Source of the DNA: Amnibacterium flavum
Lineage (GTDB): Bacteria; Actinomycetota; Actinomycetes; Actinomycetales; Microbacteriaceae
DNA length: 64,000 bases
Direction of reading: 5' to 3'
Assembly: GCF_003097495.1 (NCBI RefSeq)
Contig: NZ_QEOP01000002.1
Span: forward strand, 744,001 to 808,000
How positions within the stretch are numbered: the first letter of the stretch is position 1; each line of letters begins with the position of its first letter. Shown in pieces: positions 1 to 11,169 of this stretch. The position numbers and the translations under genes are program-made. The notes beneath the pieces are model-generated. The model saw only the letters and a list, made by a program, of their open reading frames with translations. It was not told the DNA's origin and did no database searches.

Positions 1-1215
1 GATGACCTGGATGACCTCGTCGATGTCGAGGATCGCGGTGAGCAGTCCCTCGACGAGGTGCAGACGTTCGCGGCGCCGGGCGAGACGGTAGCTGGTGCGA
101 CGGGTGACCACCTCGACGCGGTGCTTGATGTAGACCTGCAGCAGTTCGAGCAGACCGAGGGTGCGGGGTCCGCCGTCGACGAGGGCGACGTTGTTGATGC
201 CCATCGACTCCTCGAGCGGCGTGAGGCGGTAGAGCTGCTCGAGCACGGCCTCAGGACTGAAACCTGTCTTGATGCCGATGACGAGGCGGAGACCGTTCTT
301 CCGGTCGGTGAGGTCGTTGACGTCCGAGATCCCCTGGATCTTCTTCGACTGGACGCCGTCCTTGATCTTCTCGATGACCCGCTCGGGACCGACGAGATAG
401 GGCAGCTCGGTGACGACGAGTCCGGACTTGCGCGGGGTGATGTTCTCGATCGAGACCCGCGCGCGGGTGCGGAAGCTTCCGCGACCCGTCGCATAGGCGT
501 CTCGGATGCCGTCGAGACCTGAGATGGTGCCGCCGGTGGGCAGATCGGGACCCGGGATGAAGCGCATGATGTCGTCGAGGGTCGCCGCGGGGTTCTCGAT
601 CAGGTGGCGAGCTCCGGCCACGACCTCGATGAGGTTGTGCGGTGCCATGTTGGTGGCCATGCCCACGGCGATACCGCTCGCGCCGTTGACGAGCAGGTTC
701 GGGAACGCGGCAGGCAGCACCTCGGGCTGGGTCAGTTGGTTGTCGTAGTTCGGCACGAAGTCGACGACGTCCTCGTCGAGGTTCTCGACCATGGCCATGG
801 CGGCGGGCGCGAGCCGGGCCTCGGTGTACCGGGAGGCGGCGGGGCCGTCGTCGAGGGAGCCGAAGTTGCCGTGCCCGTCGATCAGGGGGAGTCGCATCAC
901 GAACGGCTGCGCCAGGCGCACCATCGCGTCGTAGATCGCCGAGTCGCCGTGCGGGTGCAGCTTGCCCATGACCTCGCCGACCACGCGTGCCGACTTGACG
1001 TGGCCGCGGTCGGGCCGCAGGCCCATGTCGGCCATCTGGTAAAGGATCCGGCGCTGCACCGGCTTCAGTCCGTCCCGGGCGTCGGGGAGTGCTCGCGAGT
1101 AGATGACGGAGTAGGCGTACTCGAGGAACGAACCCTGCATCTCGACCGAGACGTCGATGTCCTCGATGCGCTCGACGATCGCGTCGGCGTCGGGGGTGCG
1201 GCCGTCGGGGCTCAC
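1..1215 (-). CDS. parC: Type II topoisomerase subunit A (topoisomerase IV / gyrase A-like), partial
   Basis: This is the N-terminal 405 codons of a type II DNA topoisomerase A subunit, which cuts and rejoins DNA to relax or decatenate it; the gene runs off the window's left edge. The GTG start at 1215 is chosen because GGAG lies 6 nt upstream and the protein begins at the usual point. The breakage-reunion domain is clear. The catalytic tyrosine is Tyr130 in [10 protein letters not shown], and the quinolone pocket reads [10 protein letters not shown] with Ser92 and Asp96, the drug-sensitive residues. True actinobacterial gyrA normally sits beside gyrB near oriC. This copy, next to a phosphodiesterase and the sepH cluster, is placed like the second A subunit (ParC-like) of other actinobacteria. 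The gyrase versus topo IV assignment is inferred from context, because the C-terminal domain is outside the window. Confidence 0.93.
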   Translation of the reverse strand, partial: MSPDGRTPDADAIVERIEDIDVSVEMQGSFLEYAYSVIYSRALPDARDGLKPVQRRILYQMADMGLRPDRGHVKSARVVGEVMGKLHPHGDSAIYDAMVRLAQPFVMRLPLIDGHGNFGSLDDGPAASRYTEARLAPAAMAMVENLDEDVVDFVPNYDNQLTQPEVLPAAFPNLLVNGASGIAVGMATNMAPHNLIEVVAGARHLIENPAATLDDIMRFIPGPDLPTGGTISGLDGIRDAYATGRGSFRTRARVSIENITPRKSGLVVTELPYLVGPERVIEKIKDGVQSKKIQGISDVNDLTDRKNGLRLVIGIKTGFSPEAVLEQLYRLTPLEESMGINNVALVDGGPRTLGLLELLQVYIKHRVEVVTRRTSYRLARRRERLHLVEGLLTAILDIDEVIQVI

Positions 1216-1384
1216 CGGACGCTCCGGGCGGGGCGGGGGGAGGTGAGGGCTTGCTGGGGCACGGCGGTACTCGCGGCCTTCCTGATCTCGGGGGAAGCGG
1301 GCGGCTCGTCTGGCGACTGCCCGGTGTCTGGGGCCGGTGGGCGCGCGGCCCGTCCGGTGTCGGGGCCGCGCCAAGGCGCTGTGA

Positions 1385-1390
1385 GAGACT
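1385..1390 (+). promoter_or_regulatory. Candidate leaderless -10 element (GAGACT)
   Basis: GAGACT ends 7 nt before the ATG at 1398 and no ribosome binding site lies between them, so the transcript may begin at or next to the start codon. It is a weak match, judged by analogy with the many clearer cases in this window. Confidence 0.35.
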
Positions 1391-1397
1391 GGCCCCG

Positions 1398-2537
1398 ATG
1401 CCCATCATGGTACCCACGGGTCTCGGCGATGGCCCCCATCTGGCCGCGGTTCTCACCAGTTCGCTCGCCGCGATGCGCTCGGAGCAGAACGAGCTGCGGC
1501 TGCCGCCCGCGCGTTCGTTCGTGGTCGTGCTGGTCGACGGGCTCGGCATGTCGAGTCTTCGGGCACGATCGGGCCATGCTCGCGTCCTCTCCTCGGCCAT
1601 CGGCAAATGGTCGACGGCCCGCACGGGCGGCCCCACCACGACGGCGGCTGCGATCACCTCGCTGACGACAGGTGCCGCTCCCGGCCGGCACGGTGTCGTC
1701 GGCTACTCGGTCCTCGACCCCGCCACCGACAGACTTGTGAATCAGCTCAGCGGCTGGGGCGGCACCGTCGATCCGGCCGTCTGGCAGCGCTGTCCGACGC
1801 TGTTCGAGACAGCGGATGTCCGCTCCGTGGTGGTCGGCGGGCGTCGCTACTCGGATTCCGGATTCACCGCCGCCGCGCTGCGAGGGGCGGAGTACGTGCC
1901 CGTCGACGGCATCGCGGAGAGGTTCGGGGCGGCGGCGGAGTTGACGAGCTCAGCCGATCCGACGGTCGTCTACCTCTACGTCCCCGAGCTCGATATGGCG
2001 GCGCACGCCGGCGGAACGCAGTCCGACCGATATCTCGCGGGCCTCGAGGCCGTCGACGCCGCCGTCGCTTCGGGCGATCGGGCTCTCGCGCCGGGAGTGG
2101 GGATGCTGGTCACAGCCGACCACGGAATGGTCGATGTGTCGGCCGATCGGCATGTGCTGATCGACGAACGCCCCGGGCTCGTCGACGGCGTCCGGCACGT
2201 GGGAGGCGACCCTCGCCTGCTGCACCTGTACCTCGAGCCCGACCTCCCCCTTCACGCAGCGGAGGGGCTCGCGGAGCGCTGGCGTGATGCGGAAGGGCAT
2301 CGAGCTTGGGTCTTCACCCGCGCGGAAGCCGTGGCGGCGGGTGTCTTCGGCCCCGTCGACGACGAGGTGCTCCCGCGGATCGGCGACATCCTCGTCGGCG
2401 CACGCGAGCCGATCGCCTACTACGATGCGCGAACGGCGAGCGCGTCGTCGCGGGCGATGGTCGGTCAGCACGGCTCCTTCACGGCGGCGGAGCGCGAAGT
2501 GCCTCTTCTGCGGTTCGGGGCGGCGCGGCGCGGGTGA
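1398..2537 (+). CDS. Alkaline phosphatase / nucleotide pyrophosphatase family protein
   Basis: A 379-residue member of the type I phosphodiesterase/nucleotide pyrophosphatase superfamily, zinc enzymes that hydrolyse phosphate mono- or diesters. The first metal aspartate sits in [10 protein letters not shown] (Asp47). The threonine nucleophile region is [13 protein letters not shown] (about residues 77-89). Later metal ligands are in [13 protein letters not shown] and [10 protein letters not shown]. No signal peptide is visible, so it is probably cytoplasmic. I start at ATG 1398 because the open frame upstream shows no family similarity. It is divergent from the topoisomerase gene, with which it is commonly paired in actinobacteria, and convergent with the FAD monooxygenase. 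The substrate is unknown. Confidence 0.88.
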   Translation: MPIMVPTGLGDGPHLAAVLTSSLAAMRSEQNELRLPPARSFVVVLVDGLGMSSLRARSGHARVLSSAIGKWSTARTGGPTTTAAAITSLTTGAAPGRHGVVGYSVLDPATDRLVNQLSGWGGTVDPAVWQRCPTLFETADVRSVVVGGRRYSDSGFTAAALRGAEYVPVDGIAERFGAAAELTSSADPTVVYLYVPELDMAAHAGGTQSDRYLAGLEAVDAAVASGDRALAPGVGMLVTADHGMVDVSADRHVLIDERPGLVDGVRHVGGDPRLLHLYLEPDLPLHAAEGLAERWRDAEGHRAWVFTRAEAVAAGVFGPVDDEVLPRIGDILVGAREPIAYYDARTASASSRAMVGQHGSFTAAEREVPLLRFGAARRG

Positions 2538-2574
2538 TCCCGCACCCTCGCGAGGCTGCGCCCTCCCGGTCCGG

Positions 2575-3861
2575 TCAGGGAACCGCCGGTGGGATCCGCT
2601 CGGGGCGGATTCCGTAGAGCAGCAGTCGCACGATGAGTCGGGCGACCAGGCCGTTGTTCCTGAGGTCGGCGGCGAGCAGGAAGGGCAGCCGCACGGTGCC
2701 GTTCGTCAGCACACGGTCGATGACGCGTGCCTGGGCGGTCCTCTGAATCCTCTGCACCAGCACTGCCGGGGGAAGTCGACGTCGCTGGACCCGCGCGAGC
2801 GGGCGCGGGTTCAGGGTGCGGCGGAATCGAGACGGATCGTCCTGAGCCCGCAGGAGGACGGGCGCGAGGATCCGCGCCGCGGCGACCGCATCCTGAACCG
2901 CCAGGTTGATGCCGACACCGCCGATCGGCGACATCGTGTGCGCCGCGTCGCCGATGGCGAGCACGCCCGGCGAGTACCACCGCTGCAGCCGGCTCAGTCC
3001 CACCTCGAGCATCTTGACGTCGTCCCAGTCGACAGCGGCGACGCGATCGACCAGGAACGGCAGCAGCGCGACGAGACGCGTGCGGAGCACGTCGATCCCG
3101 CGTGCGCGCACCGCAGCGAACGACCCCTTCGGGATCAGGTAGGCCAGCTGCCAGTAGTCGCCCCGATCGATCGCAACGGCGAGGTCGCCGCTGCCGAGCA
3201 CCCCTCGCAGGCCCGCCCCGTCGGAGTCGCGACGCGGGAGCCGCAGCCAGAGCACGTCCATGGGAGCGCCCAGGTCGATCAGCGGCGAGTCGACGGCGCT
3301 CCTGATGGTGGAGCGGCGGCCGTCGGCCGCCACCGTCAGCACCGCCGGGAGTTCGTGGTCGCCCGCCTCATCGCGGTAGCGGACACCGGTCACCGCTCCT
3401 GTCCTCGCAGAGCGGAGGACTCCTGTGCATTCCGCGCCCAGCCGGAGATCGAAGCCGGGGTAGTGCGAGGCGTGCTCGGTGAGGAGGTCGAGGAAGTCCC
3501 ATTGCGGCGCGAGTGCGATCGACCGGAACCGCGCCCAGGGTGCGGCGCCGGCGATCCTCGCATTCAGGATGACGCTGTCGGCCGTGCCCATGGTGACGCT
3601 GTCGACCCTGCCGCGCACGATGCGTTCGAACGCGGCGGTCAGCCCGAGCTCGTCGAGGATGCCCTGGGTCGTGGGGTGGACGGTGTCACCACGGAAGTCG
3701 CGCAGGAAGTCGAGGTGCTTCTCGAGGACGGTGACACGGATGCCGGATCGGGCCAGGAGCAGCCCCAGCATGATCCCCGCCGGTCCGCCGCCCGCGATGA
3801 CGCAGGTCGTCCCCTCGTTCCGGGGATCAACCGGTGTCGGAGTCGGCTCAGGCCTCGTCAT
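2575..3861 (-). CDS. FAD-dependent monooxygenase/oxidoreductase
   Basis: A 428-residue flavoprotein of the aromatic hydroxylase (UbiH/PHBH) class, which uses NAD(P)H and O2 to hydroxylate an organic substrate. The FAD Rossmann motif AGGGPAGIMLGLLLARSG begins at residue 23 and is followed by the ribose-binding acidic strand ending VTVLEKH. The second FAD motif, GDAAHTMSPIGGVGINL, lies around residues 290-310. ATG 3861 gives the usual short lead-in before the Rossmann fold. The start overlaps the end of sepH by 14 nt, so the two are probably co-transcribed and translationally coupled. The pairing with a cell-division gene gives no direct clue to the substrate. Confidence 0.9.
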   Translation of the reverse strand: MTRPEPTPTPVDPRNEGTTCVIAGGGPAGIMLGLLLARSGIRVTVLEKHLDFLRDFRGDTVHPTTQGILDELGLTAAFERIVRGRVDSVTMGTADSVILNARIAGAAPWARFRSIALAPQWDFLDLLTEHASHYPGFDLRLGAECTGVLRSARTGAVTGVRYRDEAGDHELPAVLTVAADGRRSTIRSAVDSPLIDLGAPMDVLWLRLPRRDSDGAGLRGVLGSGDLAVAIDRGDYWQLAYLIPKGSFAAVRARGIDVLRTRLVALLPFLVDRVAAVDWDDVKMLEVGLSRLQRWYSPGVLAIGDAAHTMSPIGGVGINLAVQDAVAAARILAPVLLRAQDDPSRFRRTLNPRPLARVQRRRLPPAVLVQRIQRTAQARVIDRVLTNGTVRLPFLLAADLRNNGLVARLIVRLLLYGIRPERIPPAVP

Positions 3862-4984
3862 CGGGTCGCGCGCCGAAGACGATCTCGTCCCAGCTCGGCA
3901 TCGAGGTGCGCCCGCGGCGCGCGGGGCGCACCGGCATCGTCTCGGACGACGGCGACTGCCTCTCGGGCGCGGCGACCTGGGTGCGACGTTCCGCGACCTT
4001 GCGCTCGGGCGCCCGACGTTCGGGCTGCGGTTCGCGCTCGGCGGTCTTGGGGCGGTCGAGGAGCCGGATCGAGGCCGTCGTGGTGGCCGACTTCTCCTCC
4101 TGCGGCGACTCGTCGAATCCGGCGGCCTCGCGTTCGCCGCGCCGACGGCGCAGGGCCTCGAGCAGGTCGGCGGTGCCGCCGTGCTCGGACGACGACGACT
4201 CGGGAGTGACGGAGATGGCGCCGGTCCTCGCCTCCATGACCCGACCGCGGCCGTAGGCGATGGGTTCGAGGTGGGGGGCGGGAGCCGCCTCCGACGCCGC
4301 GGGAGTCTCGGCCGGCGCCGAGGGGGGCATCTCAGGGAGCTCGAAGACGGCCGAGTCGAAGCGCGATGCATCGCGGGTCGCGAGATCGTTCGGGAGGGCG
4401 CGCAGACGGGGGAGCAGCTGCCCTCCGATCTCGGACTGCTGGGACAGCGCGATCGCCTCGGCGTTGAGGGGGGCGAGCGTCAGCTTCTTCGGATCGAAGC
4501 GCCACCGCGCGTCGTGGTCGATGGAGTCGGCGGTGAAGGACAGCTTGAGCACCCAGCCGCCCGACTGCTCCTTCCAGCTGACCCAGAGCGTGCCCCGAGC
4601 GGAGAGCTGCGCGAGCCTCTCCCCGATGACGGCTCCGAAAGTGGGGTGAGGCCCATCGACCTCGCCGTCGGGCAGCGTGTTGACCGTTACGCCGAGAGCG
4701 GATTCGACCACGTACTCGCGCTCGGCGAGAACGGGACCCTCGTAGCGCTGGATGTAGTCGAGGGGCGCACCCGTGAGCGACGCGACCTCCTCGGCCGACA
4801 GGCCGGCCCGGATGTGGGTCTGGATCTCGCGCGGCGAGAGCTTGCGGGAAGAACCGCTGGCTGCGGCGCCATCGCGCAGCCGGAGCCTGATCTGGTCGTC
4901 GATCTCGATGTGGAATTGGGTGCCGTGCGCATCCGTCGCGACGACTCCGCTGCCTTCGATCGCGACGGCTCTCAGAGTGTGCAT
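3848..4984 (-). CDS. sepH: Septation protein SepH (DUF3071)
   Basis: A 378-residue actinobacterial cell-division protein. SepH was characterised in Streptomyces and Mycobacterium as binding FtsZ and stimulating its assembly at septa. The N-terminal DUF3071 domain is present, with a helix-turn-helix at about residues 49-90 (LSPREIQTHIRAGLSAEEVA and following). The middle is acidic/proline-rich. The C-terminal third is charged, Arg-rich and probably disordered, ending in a conserved tail with RRGRTSMPSWDEIVFGARPD. ATG 4984 has a GAGGGG ribosome site about 9 nt upstream. It is divergent from the DUF4193 gene and overlaps the downstream FAD monooxygenase by 14 nt. Family assignment is firm; function is inferred from homologues. 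Confidence 0.93.
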   Translation of the reverse strand: MHTLRAVAIEGSGVVATDAHGTQFHIEIDDQIRLRLRDGAAASGSSRKLSPREIQTHIRAGLSAEEVASLTGAPLDYIQRYEGPVLAEREYVVESALGVTVNTLPDGEVDGPHPTFGAVIGERLAQLSARGTLWVSWKEQSGGWVLKLSFTADSIDHDARWRFDPKKLTLAPLNAEAIALSQQSEIGGQLLPRLRALPNDLATRDASRFDSAVFELPEMPPSAPAETPAASEAAPAPHLEPIAYGRGRVMEARTGAISVTPESSSSEHGGTADLLEALRRRRGEREAAGFDESPQEEKSATTTASIRLLDRPKTAEREPQPERRAPERKVAERRTQVAAPERQSPSSETMPVRPARRGRTSMPSWDEIVFGARPDDEA

Positions 4985-5171
4985 GCCGCTTGTCCCCTCG
5001 CGTTAACCAGTGGCCCAAGGATGCCACCGAGACGACTTCTATCCGCGGAATACCCTGGGCGCGCCGGAAGTTCCATGAACGGCAGTAAAGAAGACGGTTT
5101 CCGGTTTGCGCTTCGACAGGCGATCATGCAGACTGTCGCCGCCGATCAGGCGATGTAACAGAAGGATGGGA

Positions 5172-5465
5172 ATGGCGACCGATTACGACGCGCCCCGCAA
5201 GACCGATGACGACTCCGAGTCGATCGAGGCTCTGAAGGAGCGGGTGCCCGACAAGCTCTCGGGTGTTGTCGACGTCGACGACGCCGATAACCCCGGCAGC
5301 TTCGACCTTCCCGGCGCGGATCTCTCCGACGTCGAGATGGACGTGGTGGTGCTCCCGCCGCAGGCCGACGAGTTCACCTGCGTGTCCTGCTTCCTCGTGA
5401 AGCACCGCTCGCAGATCGATCACGAAGAGAAGATCGGTGCGATCTGCTTGGAGTGCGCTGCCTGA
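5172..5465 (+). CDS. DUF4193 family small Cys4 protein
   Basis: A 97-residue acidic actinobacterial protein of unknown function, family DUF4193, always close to dut/sepH in this phylum. Two CxxC pairs near the C-terminus (Cys70/Cys73 and Cys92/Cys95) form a likely zinc-ribbon site. The N-terminal 60 residues are rich in Asp and Glu and look disordered. I choose ATG 5172 rather than the in-frame ATG at 5166 because the AGAAGGA site is correctly spaced only from 5172. A strong intrinsic terminator follows 16 nt after the stop, so it is probably transcribed alone. A nucleic-acid or RNA-polymerase-associated role is possible but not shown. Confidence 0.9.
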   Translation: MATDYDAPRKTDDDSESIEALKERVPDKLSGVVDVDDADNPGSFDLPGADLSDVEMDVVVLPPQADEFTCVSCFLVKHRSQIDHEEKIGAICLECAA

Positions 5466-5481
5466 TCCAGGCAGTGTTCGA

Positions 5482-5526
5482 AAGGCCCGGCGTTCCTCAT
5501 TCGAGGAGCACCGGGCCTTCGTCTTT
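5482..5526 (+). terminator. Intrinsic terminator after the DUF4193 gene
   Basis: A strong hairpin with arms AAGGCCCGG and CCGGGCCTT, and an inner stem TTCCTC/GAGGAG, is followed by a T-rich run (CGTCTTT). It lies just after the DUF4193 stop. Confidence 0.9.
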
Positions 5527-5532
5527 GGCCCG

Positions 5533-5592
5533 GCCGCCGCTCACTGAGCCGGTCAAAGTGGAGGTGCTCGTTTCGGCGGGCTCAACGGGCGG
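5533..5592 (+). repeat. REP-like intergenic repeat, copy 1
   Basis: A roughly 60-bp unit starting GCCGCCGCTCACTGAGCC and ending at CAACGGGCGG. It is about 90% identical to the unit 67 bp downstream. Its two halves (GAGCCGGTC... and ...GTTTCGGCGGGCTC) form an imperfect inverted repeat, as in REP/BIME-type elements. It lies between the DUF4193 terminator and the convergent DUF3093 gene. Confidence 0.75.
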
Positions 5593-5599
5593 GTGCGTT

Positions 5600-5660
5600 G
5601 CCGCCGCTCACTGAGCCGGTCGAAGTGGACATGCTCGTTTCGACGTGCTCAACGGGCGGC
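5600..5660 (+). repeat. REP-like intergenic repeat, copy 2
   Basis: Second copy of the 60-bp unit. The arms GAGCCGGTCGAAG and CGTTTCGACGTGCTC are near-complementary, so RNA or single-stranded DNA could fold into a hairpin. It ends 10 bp before the DUF3093 stop codon. Confidence 0.75.
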
Positions 5661-5670
5661 GGTGGGATGC

Positions 5671-6105
5671 TCAGCGACCCGCCGTGATCGCCGCGACGAG
5701 CTCGTCGGGCCGCCGCGACGACACGATCCAGTACGGCGCCGGATCGTCGGGGTCGGCCAGCTCCACCTTGACGATCGGGTCGACCCACCCTCGGATGCAC
5801 AGGTAGGCGCGCGCATCGAGTCGAACACCGCGTTCCGCCGTCGCCTCCTCCTTGCGGTGGGCGGTCGCGCCCGCGATCAGATCGAGGGGGATGCGAGCCC
5901 GGCCGGCTCGGAGCATCCCGTCGCGGACCTCGACGACCGGCGCGAGGAGCAGCAGCGCGGCGCACGCGCCGCCGAAGAAGACGACTGCGGCACCGATGGC
6001 GACACCGATCGAGACGGGCAGGAAGACGAGGAGTCCGGCGGGGATCAGCAGCGCGCATGCCACGAACACCCAGGGCGACGGGACGAGGCGCTCCGAGAAG
6101 GTCAT
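5671..6105 (-). CDS. DUF3093 membrane protein
   Basis: A 144-residue actinobacterial membrane protein of family DUF3093. Two hydrophobic segments at about residues 12-29 and 34-56 form a helical hairpin, followed by a soluble, probably cytoplasmic domain of about 85 residues ending in the conserved PAPYWIVSSRRPDELVAAI. ATG 6105 places a short basic/acidic lead before the first helix. It is divergent from dut with only 39 bp between starts, so the two promoters must overlap. The function of the family is unknown; position next to dut is conserved across actinobacteria including mycobacteria. Confidence 0.88.
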   Translation of the reverse strand: MTFSERLVPSPWVFVACALLIPAGLLVFLPVSIGVAIGAAVVFFGGACAALLLLAPVVEVRDGMLRAGRARIPLDLIAGATAHRKEEATAERGVRLDARAYLCIRGWVDPIVKVELADPDDPAPYWIVSSRRPDELVAAITAGR

Positions 6106-6132
6106 GTCCCTATTGCACCAGCTTCGGTGGGC

Positions 6133-6138
6133 TAGCCT
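6133..6138 (+). promoter_or_regulatory. Leaderless -10 element of dut (TAGCCT)
   Basis: TAGCCT ends 6 nt before the GTG start of dut and no Shine-Dalgarno sequence is present. The transcript should therefore start at the G of the initiation codon. Confidence 0.7.
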
Positions 6139-6144
6139 CGACAC

Positions 6145-6627
6145 GTGCCGCAGACAGTTCCCGTTCTGACCGCAGGCGCCGAGGCGCCGACCTACGCGCA
6201 CCCCGGTGACGGGGGAGCCGATCTCGTCTCCGCCGAAGAGGTGGTCCTGGCCCCCGGGGAGCGCGCGCTCGTCGGTACGGGCCTGCGGATCGCGCTGCCG
6301 TCCGGGTACGCCGCCCTGGTGCTGCCGCGCAGTGGACTCGCGGCGAAGCACGGCATCACGATCGTGAACGCGCCGGGCCTGGTCGATGCCGGTTATCGCG
6401 GTGAGATCAAGGTCAACCTCCTCAACACCGACCCGTCCGAGAGTTACACGATCTCGGTCGGCGACCGTATCGCCCAGCTGTTCGTGACCGCCGTCGTCCC
6501 GGTCGAGTTCATCCCGGTCGAGAGCCTGCCGGGCTCCGAGCGGGGCGAGTCCGGCCACGGGTCGACCGGCTATGCTTCGGGCGCGACCGACCGGGTCGCA
6601 GCCCCCGTGGAAGGAATCGTGCCGTGA
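6145..6627 (+). CDS. dut: Deoxyuridine 5'-triphosphate nucleotidohydrolase (dUTPase)
   Basis: A 160-residue trimeric dUTPase that hydrolyses dUTP to dUMP and pyrophosphate, keeping uracil out of DNA and supplying dTMP synthesis. All five family motifs are visible: HPGDGGADL (residues 19-27), [10 protein letters not shown] (61-70), [13 protein letters not shown] (75-87) with the catalytic Asp81, GDRIAQL (106-112), and the flexible C-terminal [11 protein letters not shown] (133-143). The GTG start at 6145 sits 6 nt after a -10 hexamer, suggesting a leaderless mRNA. The stop overlaps the next start by 4 nt (GTGA), so dut, the DUF3710 gene and the DUF3159 gene form an operon. Confidence 0.97.
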   Translation: MPQTVPVLTAGAEAPTYAHPGDGGADLVSAEEVVLAPGERALVGTGLRIALPSGYAALVLPRSGLAAKHGITIVNAPGLVDAGYRGEIKVNLLNTDPSESYTISVGDRIAQLFVTAVVPVEFIPVESLPGSERGESGHGSTGYASGATDRVAAPVEGIVP

Positions 6628-7265
6628 CCGACGAGGAACTCCTGCCTGACGCAGACGACATCCAGCCCAAATCGGCTCCCGAGGACCGGGACATCAACGG
6701 TCCCCTCGACGTGAGCGAGGCCAATGCGGTCCGCCCGTACGTCGACCTCGGCGGGGTGAAGATCGTTCCCCGCGAGGGGCTGCATCTGCGCCTCGAGGTG
6801 GAGGAGGCGACCAAGCGCGTCGTCGCCGTCGGTCTCGACTACGCCGGGTCCACGCTTCAGGTGCAGCCGTTCGCGGCGCCCCGATCGAGCGGACTCTGGC
6901 ACGAGATCCGCGCGCAGATCGTCGAGCAGATCCAGAAGCAGGGTGGCCAGACGCGCGAGGTCGACGGTCCGTTCGGACCCGAGCTCGTCGCGACCATTCC
7001 CGTGTCCGCGGGTGCCGGTACCCCGCAGACGACGCGGATCGCCCGCTTCATCGGGGTCGACGGTCCCCGCTGGTTCCTGCGAGGTGTCATCGCCGGCGAA
7101 GGCGCGGTCAACCCCGACGCTGCGGCCGCGGTCGAGGACCTGTTCCGCAGCGTGGTCGTCGTGCGCGGCAACACGCCGATGCCCCCTCGTGACCTCATTC
7201 CTCTGCACGTTCCCGCGGGCGGCCCCGCCGGCCCTCAGGTCGGAGCACCGATCACCGGTGTCTGA
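6624..7265 (+). CDS. DUF3710 family protein
   Basis: A 213-residue soluble actinobacterial protein of family DUF3710, with no signal peptide or membrane segment. The acidic N-terminus is followed by a conserved core (about residues 35-195) that includes [34 protein letters not shown] and [17 protein letters not shown]. It starts at GTG 6624, sharing 4 nt with the dut stop, and its own stop overlaps the next start by 8 nt. The conserved location after dut (as in M. tuberculosis Rv2696c) is known, but the function is not. Confidence 0.9.
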   Translation: MTDEELLPDADDIQPKSAPEDRDINGPLDVSEANAVRPYVDLGGVKIVPREGLHLRLEVEEATKRVVAVGLDYAGSTLQVQPFAAPRSSGLWHEIRAQIVEQIQKQGGQTREVDGPFGPELVATIPVSAGAGTPQTTRIARFIGVDGPRWFLRGVIAGEGAVNPDAAAAVEDLFRSVVVVRGNTPMPPRDLIPLHVPAGGPAGPQVGAPITGV

Positions 7266-8058
7266 CTCCTCCGTTCCCGGGTCGGCAGGATCCGACCGTC
7301 CCGACGAGCGCGCAGGTGGCGAACCCTCGCCTGCCGCGGATCGCACGTCCGACGAGGTCCCCGAGACGTTCCGGCAGAGTCTGGCTGAGGCGGCCCGGCG
7401 AGCGGGCTTCGGTCAGGTCGCCGATGGGGGAGCGGTCACGGGGCGCGGACTCCTCTCGGCCATCGGCGGAGTGCGCGGTGTGCTCGAGGCCGTGCTGCCC
7501 GGAGTGCTCTTCGTCGTGCTCTTCAGCGTCACCCGGTCGCTCCCGCTCTCCCTCGGTATCTCGGTCGGTGCGGCCGCGGTGTTCACCGTCGTGCGGATCG
7601 CGCAGCGCACGCCTGTCACACAGGCCATCGGCGGACTGTTCGCGGCGCTCGCGTCGGCCGGCCTCTCCCTCTTCACGGGTCGAGCCGAGGACAACTTCGT
7701 GCTCGGCCTCATCACCAACGGCGCCTACGGGGCGGGCCTTCTCATCTCCGTGCTCGTGGGGTGGCCGCTGATCGGTGTCGCGGTCGGCTACCTGTTCGGC
7801 GAGGGCACCGCGTGGCGCAAGGATCGCCGCAAGTTCCGGGCCATGCAGGGCCTCACTCTGGCCTGGGTCGCGCTGTTCGCCGCCCGCCTCGCGGTCCAGC
7901 TGCCGCTCTACCTCTCCGGGTCGATCGAACTCCTCGGCACCCTGAAGCTCGTGATGGGCCTGCCCCTGTACGCGCCCCTCCTCGTCCTCTCCTGGCTGGT
8001 CGCGCGAGCGGTGTTCCGCACGTCGCCGACGCAGGAGCGTCCCGGAGTTGTGAGCTAA
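7258..8058 (+). CDS. DUF3159 multi-pass membrane protein
   Basis: A 266-residue integral membrane protein of family DUF3159. About 55 polar N-terminal residues precede a likely amphipathic segment (TFRQSLAEAARRAGFG). Then come about six hydrophobic helices, paired as VLPGVLFVVLFSVTRSLPLS/LGISVGAAAVFTVVRIA, the ALASAGLSLF region, YGAGLLISVLVGWPLIGVAV, LTLAWVALFAARLAVQLPLY and LYAPLLVLSWLVARAVF. GTG 7258 is chosen because it overlaps the DUF3710 stop by 8 nt, typical for this operon. The role is unknown; the family resembles intracellular septation or transporter-like membrane proteins only loosely. Confidence 0.88.
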   Translation: MSDSSVPGSAGSDRPDERAGGEPSPAADRTSDEVPETFRQSLAEAARRAGFGQVADGGAVTGRGLLSAIGGVRGVLEAVLPGVLFVVLFSVTRSLPLSLGISVGAAAVFTVVRIAQRTPVTQAIGGLFAALASAGLSLFTGRAEDNFVLGLITNGAYGAGLLISVLVGWPLIGVAVGYLFGEGTAWRKDRRKFRAMQGLTLAWVALFAARLAVQLPLYLSGSIELLGTLKLVMGLPLYAPLLVLSWLVARAVFRTSPTQERPGVVS

Positions 8059-8064
8059 GATTCC

Positions 8065-8088
8065 ATTTATCTCGACGTCGAGATAAAT
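8065..8088. promoter_or_regulatory. 24-bp perfect palindrome upstream of acnA (probable operator)
   Basis: The half-site ATTTATCTCGAC at 8065-8076 is followed at once by its exact reverse complement GTCGAGATAAAT at 8077-8088. It lies 7 bp after the DUF3159 stop and about 130 bp before the acnA start. It is AT-rich in its outer arms, unlike the surroundings. The form is that of a binding site for a dimeric repressor; I cannot name the protein. Confidence 0.75.
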
Positions 8089-8215
8089 TCGCCGGTCGGC
8101 GTCTCCGAGTAAGGGTCCCCTTGCTGGTCCTGGCCCGCACCTGGCGAGCAAGATGGCTGAGGGGTGGCCGGCGGGCAGTTCGCACCGCGTGGCCTCGAAC
8201 GCGGAGGAGATCGTC

Positions 8216-11071
<2,856 letters not shown>

Positions 11072-11079
11072 CATCGCCG

Positions 11080-11106
11080 GCTGCGCCGCCGATCCGGCGG
11101 CGCAGC
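11080..11106 (+). terminator. Hairpin after acnA
   Basis: A perfect 12-bp stem GCTGCGCCGCCG/CGGCGGCGCAGC with a 3-nt ATC loop begins 9 nt after the acnA stop. There is no U-tract, so it may be a high-GC terminator or an mRNA 3'-end stabiliser. Confidence 0.55.
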
Positions 11107-11156
11107 TCGCCGACCGGGTGCACCCGTGATTGATCTCATCCGAAGGATCGCCGACC

Positions 11157-11162
11157 TAGACT
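11157..11162 (+). promoter_or_regulatory. -10 element of dxs (TAGACT), probably leaderless
   Basis: TAGACT ends 7 nt before the ATG at 11170, leaving room for a transcript that begins at or one base before the start codon. No usable ribosome binding site lies in the gap. Confidence 0.65.
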
Positions 11163-11169
11163 CGGGATC

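Noticed and set aside
8153-8215. N-terminal extension of acnA from an ATG at 8153
   Set aside because: It would add 21 residues without homology, and a strong ribosome site is correctly placed for GTG 8216.
11080-11106. Riboswitch upstream of dxs
   Set aside because: The 98-bp gap holds a single perfect hairpin close to the acnA stop, and the dxs promoter lies beyond it with essentially no leader.
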